DNA of 64,000 nt from Gallionella sp. (GTDB taxonomy: Bacteria > Pseudomonadota > Gammaproteobacteria > Burkholderiales > Gallionellaceae): assembly GCA_030682375.1 (NCBI GenBank), contig JAUXOL010000004.1, positions 124,001 to 188,000 on the forward strand, read 5' to 3'. The notes below the pieces were generated by a model. It saw nothing but the letters and a program-made list of their open reading frames with translations. It made no database searches and was not told where the DNA came from. Both the position numbers and the translations under genes were made by a program. Shown piece after piece: positions 17,834-26,671 of the stretch. Position 1 is the stretch's first letter. Each line of letters begins with the position of its first letter.

Positions 17834-18454
17834 ATGAAACTCGAAGAACTGCGCGGCAAGCTGAGTTATCAGGGCATCCTGCTCGGCGGTGCTGCCTTGC
17901 TCACCAGCGCCCTGCTGTCCTTCTTCTCGCAGGCCACCGAGGCGGATATCAAGGCGGCGGAAGCGGCCGACCTGAAGCAATCGCTTTCGCAAGTGTTGCC
18001 GGGCGAATATGACAACGATTTGCTGAAGGACACCGTCACATTGCCCGGCAGTCAAGACGAGGTGCTGGTGTATAGAGCGCGCCGCGCAGGCAAGGTCGAG
18101 GCCGTCGTGTATCGCGTGACCGGCTACGGCTATTCCGGTGCGATTTTGTGCGTGATGGGCGTTTCGCGCGAAGGAAAAATACTGGGCGTGCGCGTCATCA
18201 GCCACAAGGAAACGCCGGGACTGGGCGACAAGATCGAACCGGCCAGAGGCGACTGGATACATGCTTTCGAGGGCAAGTATCTGGGCGATCCGCCTGCGGA
18301 CAAGTGGGCGGTGAAGAAGGACGGCGGCGTATTCGACCAGTTTGCTGGCGCAACCATCACGCCGCGCGCCGTGGTGAAAGCGGTGAAAGGCGGATTGGAG
18401 TTTTTCGACAGCAACAAGGCAAAGTTGCTGGATGAAGCCGGAGGTGTGAAATGA
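17834..18454 (+). CDS. rnfG: RnfG, Rnf complex FMN-binding subunit
   Basis: 206 residues: one N-terminal membrane helix (about residues 15-35) and a periplasmic FMN-binding domain with [36 protein letters not shown] and the flavinylation motif in [12 protein letters not shown], where the threonine of the SGATxT-type motif would carry FMN. It follows rnfD by one base and overlaps rnfE by four. Confidence 0.95.
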   Translation: MKLEELRGKLSYQGILLGGAALLTSALLSFFSQATEADIKAAEAADLKQSLSQVLPGEYDNDLLKDTVTLPGSQDEVLVYRARRAGKVEAVVYRVTGYGYSGAILCVMGVSREGKILGVRVISHKETPGLGDKIEPARGDWIHAFEGKYLGDPPADKWAVKKDGGVFDQFAGATITPRAVVKAVKGGLEFFDSNKAKLLDEAGGVK

Positions 18455-19119
18455 ACGAAAAATACGCACGCATCACCCGCGACGGACTGTGGGACAACAA
18501 CGTGGTGTTCGCGCAGATGCTGGCACTCTGCCCGCTGCTGGCGGTGACCAGCTCCGCCACCAACGGCCTCGGCATGGGGCTGGCGACGACCACGGTGTTG
18601 CTGCTCTCCAACATCATCATTTCCAGCGTGCGCCAGTTCGTCAGCCCGGAAGTGCGCATCCCGGTGTACATCGTATTGATCGCGACATTGGTGACCCTGG
18701 TCGATATGAGCCTAAATGCCTGGGCGCACGAGCTGTACAAAGTGCTGGGCCTGTTCATCGCGCTGATCGTGGTGAACTGCGCGATCCTCGGCCGTGCCGA
18801 ATCGTTCGCCTCGAAGAACTCCGTGGCCGATGCGGCGCTGGACGGTTTGATGATGGGGCTGGGCTTCACCGCATCGCTGGTACTGATCGGCGGCGTGCGC
18901 GAAATATTCGGCAGCGGCACATTGTTCGCGAATGCGCACCTGCTGCTCGGCCCGGCCTTCGCTTTCCTCGAAACTACCATCGTGCCTGAATACAAAGGAT
19001 TCCTGCTGATGATATTGCCGCCCGGCGGTTTCATGGTGGTGGGACTGCTGCTCGCCGCGAAGCGCGTGCTGGACCAGCGCCGCGCGGCACGCATCGCGTT
19101 AATCGCGCAGGAGGCTTGA
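18451..19119 (+). CDS. rnfE: RnfE, Rnf complex subunit E
   Basis: Six-helix membrane subunit homologous to RnfA. Shows [20 protein letters not shown] and the conserved [20 protein letters not shown], typical of RnfE. 222 aa is normal. Overlaps rnfG and runs into rnfH. Confidence 0.95.
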   Translation: MNEKYARITRDGLWDNNVVFAQMLALCPLLAVTSSATNGLGMGLATTTVLLLSNIIISSVRQFVSPEVRIPVYIVLIATLVTLVDMSLNAWAHELYKVLGLFIALIVVNCAILGRAESFASKNSVADAALDGLMMGLGFTASLVLIGGVREIFGSGTLFANAHLLLGPAFAFLETTIVPEYKGFLLMILPPGGFMVVGLLLAAKRVLDQRRAARIALIAQEA

Positions 19120-19120
19120 T

Positions 19121-19399
19121 ATGCAGATCGCCGTCGCCTATTCAGAACCCGCACAGCAGCTTTGGCTGCGCATCGAAGTACCGGACGAGTCTACGGTGCA
19201 GGCTGCCATCGAGCAGTCAGGCATCCTTAAAAAATTCCCGCATATCGACCTGGCGGAATACAAAGTCGGCATCTTCGGAAAAATGGCCGAACTGAATGCC
19301 GCGCTGAAGCCCGGCGACCGCATCGAGATCTATCGCCCCATCACCGCCGATCCGGCCACCGTGCCGCGCCGCGTCATGGCGAGCGACGACGAAGATTAA
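19121..19399 (+). CDS. rnfH: RnfH family ubiquitin-like protein
   Basis: 92-residue soluble protein with a beta-grasp fold pattern (IAVAYSEPAQQLWLRIEVPD, VGIFGKMAELNAALKPGDRI then EIYRPITADP). RnfH is the customary last gene of nif-linked rnf operons. Its role is not defined; it may help assemble the complex. Begins one base after rnfE. Confidence 0.9.
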   Translation: MQIAVAYSEPAQQLWLRIEVPDESTVQAAIEQSGILKKFPHIDLAEYKVGIFGKMAELNAALKPGDRIEIYRPITADPATVPRRVMASDDED

Positions 19400-19433
19400 G
19401 TTTTTTCAACCCACCCTCAAAGAGAGTAAAACC

Positions 19434-19991
19434 ATGCTATTCGACACCTACGAACCAAAAGGCCTGCTGTTCAACATGAACTTCAAGGAATCCGAGGGCA
19501 ACTATGCGAGCTATCGCGGCGATCTGGTGCTGGAGCTCGGCGAAGTCGGCGACGCCCACGGCCATCTCAAGCCCCCGGTGCACACCATCAAGAACACCAT
19601 CGTGCTGGCCGAGAACGACAAGATCAAGCTCTACGTCGGCAGCCTGGATGACTTGGCGCTCTTGCCCAAGGTGCTGGCCTACTACCAGGCCGATTTCGCG
19701 CCGGACGTGAAGGTCATCATGTTCGTCGTGAACATCAACAAGCCGCTGGTGATCGACCTGGGCGGTCTTTCCATCGCCGCCATCGGCATGCAGGAAGGCC
19801 TGATCTGGAACGAACTGATCGACATCGCCGCGCTGGACAAGGGCGATTTCAAAGGACAGTCGCCAACACAGAAGATCGTCACCGTGTACAAGGCATTGTC
19901 CGACTACAAACCCAAGGGCGACAAGGTCGGCTTCGACGAGGCGCTGACGCGCACCGTGGAACTGAAGCGCGCGGGTCGCGGGCCGGTTTAA
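19434..19991 (+). CDS. Conserved protein of unknown function in the rnf-nifF operon
   Basis: 185 residues, no signal peptide, membrane helix or cysteine motif. The pattern is alternating beta strands and helices (GDLVLELGEVGDAHGHLKPP, KIKLYVGSLDDLALLPKVLA, VKVIMFVVNINKPLVIDLGG). Position between rnfH and nifF, same strand, suggests it works with the electron supply to nitrogenase. I do not recognise the family. Confidence 0.7.
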   Translation: MLFDTYEPKGLLFNMNFKESEGNYASYRGDLVLELGEVGDAHGHLKPPVHTIKNTIVLAENDKIKLYVGSLDDLALLPKVLAYYQADFAPDVKVIMFVVNINKPLVIDLGGLSIAAIGMQEGLIWNELIDIAALDKGDFKGQSPTQKIVTVYKALSDYKPKGDKVGFDEALTRTVELKRAGRGPV

Positions 19992-20010
19992 GCGAAGCAT
20001 CATCAAAATG

Positions 20011-20646
<636 letters not shown>

Positions 20647-20648
20647 CC

Positions 20649-20978
20649 ATGAGAAAACCGACACTCTCGCAACGCCTGAAAGCAAAGAAGCGCAGCCAGG
20701 CACTCATCATCGGCCTCACTTGGTACACCGAGGAAACCTGGGCGCAGGTGAAAGCCTCGGCAACAGACCCGGAATGCTTCGAAGACAACTTCGAAAAATG
20801 GAAAACCGTGGCGAGCAAAGCCCGCAGCGAGTTCCAGCGCTCCGGCGTGCGTGCGATCGAATGCCTGATCGTCCCCGAGGAGCTCTCCGCCTGGTGCGCG
20901 CTGCACGGACAGGAGAACAACTCCACCTCAAGGGCGGAGTTCGTCTCGGAAAGTCTGAGCGCGGCCTTCGGCCAGTGA
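20649..20978 (+). CDS. Hypothetical protein following nifF
   Basis: 109 residues, helical and basic at the N-terminus, with two tryptophan-containing motifs (LTWYTEETWAQVK, NFEKWKTVASKARSEF). The ATG lies two bases after the nifF stop, so the two are surely co-translated. No recognised domain. Confidence 0.7.
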   Translation: MRKPTLSQRLKAKKRSQALIIGLTWYTEETWAQVKASATDPECFEDNFEKWKTVASKARSEFQRSGVRAIECLIVPEELSAWCALHGQENNSTSRAEFVSESLSAAFGQ

Positions 20979-21106
20979 CACGCGGCTGGAAGCCTGATGA
21001 AGTTGGTTACGAGGAGACTTACTTGTCTATGTGAACTGGCGAGTTTCTGTAGCAAGCGAATTTGAAGCCAACCCAAATGGCACGCTAATCAACCAACCCA
21101 AGCCCA

Positions 21107-21484
21107 TCACGCAAACCGCTGCTGCAAATACTTGATGATGTCGTCGGACTCGTACATCCATTGCACCTGACCTTGTGCATCGGTGATGCGCAAGCACGGC
21201 GTCTGTATCTTGCCGCCGCCTTGCAACAGGGCATCGCGATGTTCGGATACGTGCTGCGCATCGTGCAGTGTGACCGGCAGAGATAATCTGCCCATCTCGT
21301 GGCGCACCTTGATGCAGAACGGGCAGGTTTTGAAGTGGTACAGCGCCAATTGGCTGCACTCCAGATCGATCTGCCGTTGCGCCTCCGCGCTGCGCACCAT
21401 GCCTTTTGGCATCGCCAGTTTCGCCCATAGCAGCATGAACGGCATCAACGCCAAGCGCAGCATCCTGAAAAACATTCTTATCAT
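21107..21484 (-). CDS. Glutaredoxin-like protein with N-terminal membrane anchor
   Basis: 125 residues: a hydrophobic N-terminus (MIRMFFRMLRLALMPFMLLW) and a thioredoxin-fold domain with the redox motif CPFC in LYHFKTCPFCIKVRHEM and the cis-proline region IQTPCLRI. The start at 21484 is preferred because it opens the hydrophobic segment with an AAGAGA site; a longer frame to 21529 exists. Probably a membrane-tethered thiol reductase at the end of the nifE operon. Confidence 0.8.
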   Translation of the reverse strand: MIRMFFRMLRLALMPFMLLWAKLAMPKGMVRSAEAQRQIDLECSQLALYHFKTCPFCIKVRHEMGRLSLPVTLHDAQHVSEHRDALLQGGGKIQTPCLRITDAQGQVQWMYESDDIIKYLQQRFA

Positions 21485-21549
21485 TTTCTCTTTCGGGTTT
21501 TGTTCGGATGCAGGATCGCTGCATCTCAAGGGTGCGCGATTCTACTTAA

Positions 21550-21867
21550 TCAAATGGCAGTTGCCAGATTTTCTGCCAATTTTCCGATGATCGCCCAATC
21601 CAGATCGAGCTCCCCCTGGGGCGTGGAGATGCGCATGCCCGCATCGTGTACCTTGCCGACGAATGCGCCATCACTGGCGATGGGGCTCATGTAGATCTCG
21701 CGCTCCGGGCTGATGCCGTCGCGCACGGCGACCAGTGCGAAGGACAGGCTGGAGGCTTCCGCAGGCGTGAATCGCAACACCAGATCGTCGGCCAGTTTCA
21801 AACGTATCTGTTTGCCCAGCACGCGATGCTGCGTGCTGCCGACTTCAAAAGAAAATGGCTCAGACAT
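21550..21867 (-). CDS. Hypothetical protein downstream of the ankyrin gene
   Basis: 105 residues starting MSEPFSFEVGSTQHRVLGKQ. Beta-rich, no membrane segment or cysteine motif. Its ATG lies inside the 3' end of the ankyrin gene (8-base overlap), so it is translationally coupled. No recognised family. Confidence 0.65.
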   Translation of the reverse strand: MSEPFSFEVGSTQHRVLGKQIRLKLADDLVLRFTPAEASSLSFALVAVRDGISPEREIYMSPIASDGAFVGKVHDAGMRISTPQGELDLDWAIIGKLAENLATAI

Positions 21868-22324
21868 GCGCTGCCCCGCGCGCTTCTTTGAGCATGCGCA
21901 TGCAATGGATGTTCGCCGCCAACTCCAGCGCGGTGAAATCATCCAGCGTCATCAATCCGGCATCCGCTCCCGCATCCAACAGCAGACGCACCAGCGGCGT
22001 CTTGCCGGCCGAGGCGCAGTAGATCAGCGCGGTGGCGCCGTTCACATTCTGCGTATCCAGCGGCGCACCGGCCTGGATGAGCGCGGAGACACACGCCGTG
22101 CTGTCGGCAAAACAGGCGAACCACAACGGGCCGTTGCTGTCGGCATTCATCCTGCCCGGATCGGCACTTCGCGCCAACAATGCCGCAAGCACGTCGAGAT
22201 CACCCAAGCGTGCTGCATGCATCAGTGGCGTGGTGGCATTGGCGATTGTGCTTTCGATCTGTAGCGGTTCGGCCACGTCAAATCCGGCTTGCGCCAGCCA
22301 GTCTTTCAGTGCTTGGTCGTTCAT
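21860..22324 (-). CDS. Ankyrin-repeat protein
   Basis: 154 residues with about four ankyrin repeats: TPLMHAARLGDLDVLAALLA, GPLWFACFADSTACVSALIQ, TALIYCASAGKTPLVRLLLD and a degenerate TALELAANIHCMRML. A protein-binding role is likely, and ankyrin proteins do occur in nif operons of related bacteria. The start at 22324 (MNDQALKDWL) gives the natural N-terminus; a longer frame is not supported. Confidence 0.8.
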   Translation of the reverse strand: MNDQALKDWLAQAGFDVAEPLQIESTIANATTPLMHAARLGDLDVLAALLARSADPGRMNADSNGPLWFACFADSTACVSALIQAGAPLDTQNVNGATALIYCASAGKTPLVRLLLDAGADAGLMTLDDFTALELAANIHCMRMLKEARGAAHV

Positions 22325-22340
22325 TGAATTTCCTTGGGTT

Positions 22341-23879
22341 TCACTCGTAAGCGGGCAAAGTCGAGATGCGCGGATCGTCCAGTGCCATGCCCACCGCGTA
22401 GTGGTAGACCACTTGGAACGTATCGTCTTTGAGGCCGAGCACTTCATGCACCGCATCGTCGAAGAAACAGCCGATGCCGGTGCCGCGCCAACCGGAGGCC
22501 TCGGCTTCCAGCGTGATGATGTGTCCCAGCATGCCCGCCTCCCAATGCAAATGGCGGTAGGCGGCCGGATCGGCGGCGATGGGGGCGGCGAATTCCGCCA
22601 CCATCATGAAGGTGACGGCACTTTGCATGGCGATGTCCTGATGGCAGGAGAGCGTGCGAGCGGTCTTGCCTGCGCGTGCCGCGATCAGTTGATACAAGGG
22701 AAGTTCGGCATCCATACGCTCCCACGCGAACGTCTCGCGGAATGCGGTGCGTAACAAGGTATGCGCCGACTCGCTGCGCGGCAGCGCATACACACCGGGT
22801 GCGACACCTTCGACGCGATGCACTAGCAGCACGGGATGCACGCGTGGCGCGCATGTCCACATGTTCCAAACCGGCGAACCTCCGGGCAATAGACCGGCGA
22901 GGATACGTTTGAACACGGCCTGCGGCATCACCGATTGCCCGTCGAAAGCTTGGGCGCTGCGCCGTTTCAAGATGACATGCGCGGCATGGATGTCATCACT
23001 GCAAACCTCTGCGGCAATGGGATGAGTTGATAGCGGGCTGGAGGCGGGAGGAGTGCCGCGTGTCGCTGCCGCCACCTCCTCGATCACCGGCCATTGGTAT
23101 AGCGGCTTTGTATCCAACAGGCCGGGCTTGCCTGCCCAGTTTTTCCAATCCGCTGGAAAAGCGTTGTCTGCCCCGTGCAGCGCCACGATGACCTCGGCCT
23201 CTTCACTTTCCACGCCCGCAAAATCATCCGCTCGGTCTGTCCCCAGGCTATGCGCAAGCAGTGCCGAATCCGTCGCCAGCAAGCGCGGCTGCCAGCCATG
23301 CAACGCTGCCGCATAGCTCACTGCAGCCAGCACATGCCCCATATCGAGCTGGCAATAACGGAATGCACGTTCGCCGTATTTCCACGCTTCGCGCCAATGA
23401 ATGGAACTGAAGCCCAGCCACACGCCTGCAGTGCGCGTGTCGCTTTGCCATGCGCGGCGCTCCAATGCGTGATCGAGGTTTTGATAGTGGTACAGGCCAT
23501 CCTCGATGTCCGTCCTCCCGGCGATGATGAGCCAGGTCTCGGTGGGATGCAGATTGCCGGAGGAAGGATGCGCGCGCAGCGACCAGCGCGATCCGGCATA
23601 TTCTTTCCATGCCGTCAGGCCGACGCACAAGCACAACAATGAGCCTATGTTTTGCGTGTTGAAAGGTAAAGGTTCGTGCGGAGCCGCAAGCCCGCTCCAT
23701 GCGATCTCCCCTGCCGTTATCCCACGCGGCAATGCGAGCTGCGCGGCACCGCTCCAATCGCGGAACGCTTTGGGTTGAGCGTCCCAATCCAGCGTGCCGG
23801 GGCCTGCGGCATAACGATCCAGCGCGTGTTTGCTGCGTGCGTGATAGGCCAGCACGGTAGCGACACGGGCATCGCTCAT
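22341..23879 (-). CDS. SagB-type (nitroreductase-fold) dehydrogenase, tandem domain
   Basis: 512 residues carrying two nitroreductase-like domains. The first has RAHPSSGNLHPTETWLIIAG and a following GLYHYQ, the hallmark of SagB/ThcOx FMN enzymes; the second has HVILKRRSAQAFDGQSVM, GVYALPRS and WEAGMLGHIITLEAEASG. SagB proteins oxidise azolines in peptide natural products, but no YcaO or peptide precursor lies nearby. Here the gene begins two bases after nifZ, so a nitrogenase-related flavin redox role is more likely. Substrate unknown. Confidence 0.85.
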   Translation of the reverse strand: MSDARVATVLAYHARSKHALDRYAAGPGTLDWDAQPKAFRDWSGAAQLALPRGITAGEIAWSGLAAPHEPLPFNTQNIGSLLCLCVGLTAWKEYAGSRWSLRAHPSSGNLHPTETWLIIAGRTDIEDGLYHYQNLDHALERRAWQSDTRTAGVWLGFSSIHWREAWKYGERAFRYCQLDMGHVLAAVSYAAALHGWQPRLLATDSALLAHSLGTDRADDFAGVESEEAEVIVALHGADNAFPADWKNWAGKPGLLDTKPLYQWPVIEEVAAATRGTPPASSPLSTHPIAAEVCSDDIHAAHVILKRRSAQAFDGQSVMPQAVFKRILAGLLPGGSPVWNMWTCAPRVHPVLLVHRVEGVAPGVYALPRSESAHTLLRTAFRETFAWERMDAELPLYQLIAARAGKTARTLSCHQDIAMQSAVTFMMVAEFAAPIAADPAAYRHLHWEAGMLGHIITLEAEASGWRGTGIGCFFDDAVHEVLGLKDDTFQVVYHYAVGMALDDPRISTLPAYE

Positions 23880-23881
23880 CT

Positions 23882-24151
23882 TTAACTCAGCCCGGTCAGC
23901 TCGTCGCTCAGGCAGCCGATAGGCTCGGCCAATGTGCCTTCCGCGTCGATTTCGAAGCGTACCAGATAGATATCTTCATCCGGCATCTCCTTGGCATGGC
24001 CCACGTTGACTATCACGCCGCGCGTCCCCGCCGCAGCCAGCAAAGCATCTGGCTCCACACCGGGGATGCTGCTCTCTCCGGTTTCTTCCAGCGATTCGTT
24101 ATAGAGGTCTTGTGCGGCGAACACCATGTCGCCCATCTGGAATCTGCTCAT
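23882..24151 (-). CDS. nifZ: NifZ, nitrogenase P-cluster maturation protein
   Basis: 89 residues with the NifZ pattern FQMGDMVFAAQDLYNESLEE, PDALLAAAGTRGVIVNVGHA and IYLVRFE. NifZ assists conversion of the second P-cluster in NifDK. Start at 24151 chosen for its AGGAGA ribosome site; the longer frame upstream reads through the repeat. Confidence 0.92.
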   Translation of the reverse strand: MSRFQMGDMVFAAQDLYNESLEETGESSIPGVEPDALLAAAGTRGVIVNVGHAKEMPDEDIYLVRFEIDAEGTLAEPIGCLSDELTGLS

Positions 24152-24164
24152 GTCGTTCTCCTGT

Positions 24165-24233
24165 GTAGCCCGGATAGAATGAAATGGAATCCGGGGTGCT
24201 TCCCGGATTGCACTGCGCTTCATCCGGGCTACG
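24165..24233. repeat. Palindromic repeat (tagcccggat family), copy 2
   Basis: Begins gtagcccggat and ends atccgggctac with an inner aatccgg/ccggatt palindrome. It lies between the 119-aa gene and nifZ. Confidence 0.85.
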
Positions 24234-24237
24234 AGTC

Positions 24238-24597
24238 TTAAAGTGCGGGAATCAGTTTCGCCTCGCTGCGTATCATCTCTGCATTGCCCCACGCCGTGAC
24301 CATCTCCACGAACCAGCGCGCGTCGCGCGGGTGCGGACAAAACAGATCGTACTCGGCGTAGAAGCTGCCGTCACCGTTGAAGGTCAACGTGCCGCAGCGA
24401 TCGTTGCGCGCGTTGCGCCACACTCCTTCGTATCCGGATTGCTGGCTGGCCGGATCGATGACGCGGGTGAACTTCAATCCGTCCAGCGCTATCCGTGGTG
24501 CCGCATCCGCTGCAGTATAGCGTTCGGCTTCCAGCTGCAGCGCCTGCACGATGCTTTCAGCCGACTCCGTCAATTCCACCGGGAGTGGATCGCTCAC
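24238..24597 (-). CDS. Conserved hypothetical protein in the nif operon
   Basis: 119 residues with helical N-terminus and a beta region TLTFNGDGSFYAEYDLFCPH. Begins seven bases after the 2Fe-2S ferredoxin gene, and is probably part of the nifE transcript. No recognised domain; the position suggests a nitrogenase-related role. Confidence 0.7.
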   Translation of the reverse strand: MSDPLPVELTESAESIVQALQLEAERYTAADAAPRIALDGLKFTRVIDPASQQSGYEGVWRNARNDRCGTLTFNGDGSFYAEYDLFCPHPRDARWFVEMVTAWGNAEMIRSEAKLIPAL

Positions 24598-24604
24598 CGT
24601 CGAG

Positions 24605-24928
24605 CTACCAGATGTCCGCCGGCGTCTTCAGCCGCTCTACGACTTTGCCGCCCAGCAGATGCTCGTCGAATATCTCGGTTACATCGTCCTTGGTGACGTT
24701 GCTGTACATCACGCCCTCGGGGTAGACCAATACGTTCGGCCCCATGCTGCAGGGACCGATGCAACCGCTGGGCGTCACCAGCACCTCGGCGAACGCCTGG
24801 CGCTGCTGCCATTGCTTCATGAATTCGTCCACGACTTCGGCGCAGCCCTTCTGGCCGCAGGAGCCGCGCGGATGCCCGGCGGGGCGATTCTGGGAACAAA
24901 CAAAAACATGACGTATCGGCTTCGGCAT
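24605..24928 (-). CDS. Thioredoxin-like [2Fe-2S] ferredoxin
   Basis: 107 residues with the four-cysteine pattern of thioredoxin-fold 2Fe-2S ferredoxins: HVFVCSQNRPAGHPRGSCG then TPSGCIGPCSMGPNVLVYPE. Related Shethna-type proteins are encoded in nif clusters and may donate electrons or protect nitrogenase. Starts one base after the fdxB stop. Confidence 0.9.
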   Translation of the reverse strand: MPKPIRHVFVCSQNRPAGHPRGSCGQKGCAEVVDEFMKQWQQRQAFAEVLVTPSGCIGPCSMGPNVLVYPEGVMYSNVTKDDVTEIFDEHLLGGKVVERLKTPADIW

Positions 24929-24929
24929 A

Positions 24930-25220
24930 TCAGGCTCCTGCAGGCATCGGTTGATGGGTGTGGCACTGCTTGGGGCAGACCCGCCCGCAGGAGCCGCAGC
25001 CTATGCAGTCCAGCGCGTTGGCGAGCGTCATCACCATACTGTTGTCTTCGTCCTCGTCGTAGTTCTCGTCGTCCTCGCTGCGTTCGACCAGTTCGAACAC
25101 GGTGCGCGGGCAGACCTTGTAACAGCGGCCGCAGCCGATGCAGTTCGCCGCGTTCAGTTCGGTGACGAAAGTGGGTTCGTAAGGCGTGCCGCCTCTGGTG
25201 GTTCCGGTGATGTTGGCCAT
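24930..25220 (-). CDS. fdxB: Ferredoxin III, nif-specific 2[4Fe-4S] (FdxB)
   Basis: 96 residues. Two cluster motifs, CIGCGRCYKVCPRTVFEL and CIGCGSCGRVCPKQC, separated by a long acidic insert (ERSEDDENYDEDEDNS) typical of nif ferredoxin III. Start at 25220 (MANITGTTRGGTPYEP) has a GAGGAA site; an upstream extension has no homology. Likely electron carrier for nitrogenase or FeMo-co synthesis. Confidence 0.92.
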   Translation of the reverse strand: MANITGTTRGGTPYEPTFVTELNAANCIGCGRCYKVCPRTVFELVERSEDDENYDEDEDNSMVMTLANALDCIGCGSCGRVCPKQCHTHQPMPAGA

Positions 25221-25257
25221 TTCTATTTCCTCTTCAAGTTTCTCGGTTTCAACTTCC

Positions 25258-25370
25258 GTTCTCCTTCGATACGCGCATAAAACCGCGCTACTCAGGACGA
25301 ACGGAAGTGCCTCGAAAGGCAGCCGTTCGTCCCGAGTAGGTGCGAAGCACCGTATCGAGGGAAGTAAAAC
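25258..25370. repeat. Paired copies of the ctcaggacgaacgg / gtatcgagg repeat
   Basis: One unit reads ccttcgatacgcgc...ctcaggacgaacgg and a mirrored unit reads ccgttcgtcccgagtagg...cgtatcgaggg. The two together form a large palindrome between fdxB and the CCE_0567 gene. Related units lie near 26672-26830 and 40266-40306. Confidence 0.75.
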
Positions 25371-25395
25371 GTGACGAAGCACGAACGGATTTCTT

Positions 25396-25614
25396 TCATG
25401 CCTGCGCTTCTTTCTGCGCCGCGACCAGTCTCGCGTTCGCCTCGGCCCAGGCCTGGCACGCGTCGTAGGTGGATTGCGCGAGGCCGGGTATCTCCTTGTA
25501 TCCGGCGGGCAGGCGCTCCTCGACCAGGTCGTGCATCTGCGACGCCCATTCGCTGGAGATGCGCTTGAGCTTCTTCACTTCGCGATCGAGGTCTTTCAGT
25601 TCTTCTTCGGTCAT
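25396..25614 (-). CDS. CCE_0567 family metalloprotein
   Basis: 72-residue, mostly helical protein (LDREVKKLKRISSEWASQMH, GYKEIPGLAQSTYDACQAWA). It matches the small nif-associated CCE_0567/DUF683 family, which forms a two-helix metal-binding dimer. Lies directly downstream of the DUF269 gene as in many nif clusters. Exact role unknown. Confidence 0.85.
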   Translation of the reverse strand: MTEEELKDLDREVKKLKRISSEWASQMHDLVEERLPAGYKEIPGLAQSTYDACQAWAEANARLVAAQKEAQA

Positions 25615-25634
25615 GCAATAACCCTCCGAGTCCC

Positions 25635-25706
25635 GTAGGGGCGCGATTCATCGCGCCCTGATCCGTTCAAATATTAAAAACCGGGCGCGATGAATCGCGC
25701 CCCTAC
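25635..25706. repeat. Palindromic repeat (gtaggggcgcgattcatcgc family), copy 1
   Basis: Near-perfect inverted repeat: gtaggggcgcgattcatcgc at the left, gcgatgaatcgcgcccctac at the right, AT-rich loop between. Second copy at 28777-28846. It separates the DUF269 gene from the CCE_0567 gene and ends two bases before the DUF269 stop. Confidence 0.9.
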
Positions 25707-25707
25707 A

Positions 25708-26169
25708 TTACATTCCCGCGACTTCGGGATATTTGCTTACGCTGGACAGCGCGACCGACAGCACCTTGTCCGCCTCGTCCTTCATTTTCGACAGGCTCTC
25801 GTAGCCGTAGCGGTGTACGTCGCGCAGGGTCTTGTCCATCACCACCAGTTTGCCGACGGTGATGACCGCGCGACCGAAACCCTCGTGGGTGATGTTGATC
25901 ATCGGCACGGCCATCTGCCCGCATTCCTTCTCGATCAGGGAGGCGATGGCGTTGTAGAACGCCTTGATGCGTGCAAGCAGGATCTCGTCCGGATCGCCGA
26001 TCACCGGCATCTCGCGGCGCTGCTCCTTGGTCACCACATAGGGCGCGAGGATGCGTTCCACCGGCCAGCCGTCGTAAGTGCCGTAACTGTCGATGGCGCG
26101 CATCTGCTTGACCATCTCCTGGATGAAATCGGTGGACAACAACGGATCTGCTGCGACTGCCTGGTTCAT
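25708..26169 (-). CDS. NifX-associated nitrogen fixation protein (DUF269)
   Basis: 153 residues with the family features QMRAIDSYGTYDGWPVERIL and THEGFGRAVITVGKLVVMDK. Proteins of this family are always found with nifX and are thought to help FeMo-co trafficking. Start at 26169 has an AAGGAGA site. Confidence 0.9.
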   Translation of the reverse strand: MNQAVAADPLLSTDFIQEMVKQMRAIDSYGTYDGWPVERILAPYVVTKEQRREMPVIGDPDEILLARIKAFYNAIASLIEKECGQMAVPMINITHEGFGRAVITVGKLVVMDKTLRDVHRYGYESLSKMKDEADKVLSVALSSVSKYPEVAGM

Positions 26170-26191
26170 GGTGTTTCTCCTTGTAAATTGA

Positions 26192-26233
26192 CCAACCCTC
26201 TCCCCTACCCCTCTCCCGCAAGCGGGAGAGGGG
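26192..26233. repeat. ccctctccc palindromic repeat between DUF269 and rseC-like genes
   Basis: Reads ccaaccctctcccctacccc then tctcccgcaagcgggagagg. The tight hairpin ctctcccgcaagcgggagag would fold strongly. The same repeat type, interrupted by another element, lies inside nifN near 28198-28290. Confidence 0.8.
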
Positions 26234-26240
26234 ATAGAGC

Positions 26241-26657
26241 TCAGAAACCTTCTTTCTTTTCTGCAACGATCTGCGGCGCCCATCCCGACCAGCGCCCCAG
26301 CAAAAATCCCGCCGCCATACCGTTCGCCGCCCCCAGCACCGCACCGATGTCGCCCAATCCCAAGGCGGCGGCGATGCCTGCCCCGACCAGCGCCAGCACA
26401 GTCGGCAGCAAGTAAGCCAGCAGCCCGGCCTTGAGCAGGTCGCCCTCGCTCATGTGCAACTGCAATTCGTCGCCCGCTTGCACATTCGCGTCGCATGGCA
26501 CTTCGATAGCCTTGCGGTTGTGCGAAAAATACTTGCCCAGTCCGGACACGCCGCAACTGCTTTTCGACGCGCAACCGCCGCAGCCGGACTGGGCGGTCGG
26601 TTCGACCTGCGCCCTGCCGTTGTCGGCGGAGACTACGCGGACGGGCGCGGAGATCAT
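26241..26657 (-). CDS. RseC/MucC-like membrane protein, nif-linked paralogue
   Basis: 138 residues. N-terminal cytoplasmic part with the cysteine motif CGGCASKSSCGVSGLG, then two adjacent membrane helices (GLLAYLLPTVLALVGAGIAA and a second ending AAGFLLGRW). This is the RseC architecture. RseC and Rnf act together to reduce SoxR in enteric bacteria, so a copy inside a nif/rnf region suggests a partner for Rnf assembly or function. A second copy sits in the rpoE operon at 55794. Confidence 0.85.
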   Translation of the reverse strand: MISAPVRVVSADNGRAQVEPTAQSGCGGCASKSSCGVSGLGKYFSHNRKAIEVPCDANVQAGDELQLHMSEGDLLKAGLLAYLLPTVLALVGAGIAAALGLGDIGAVLGAANGMAAGFLLGRWSGWAPQIVAEKKEGF

Positions 26658-26671
26658 TTCAAATCTCCCTC

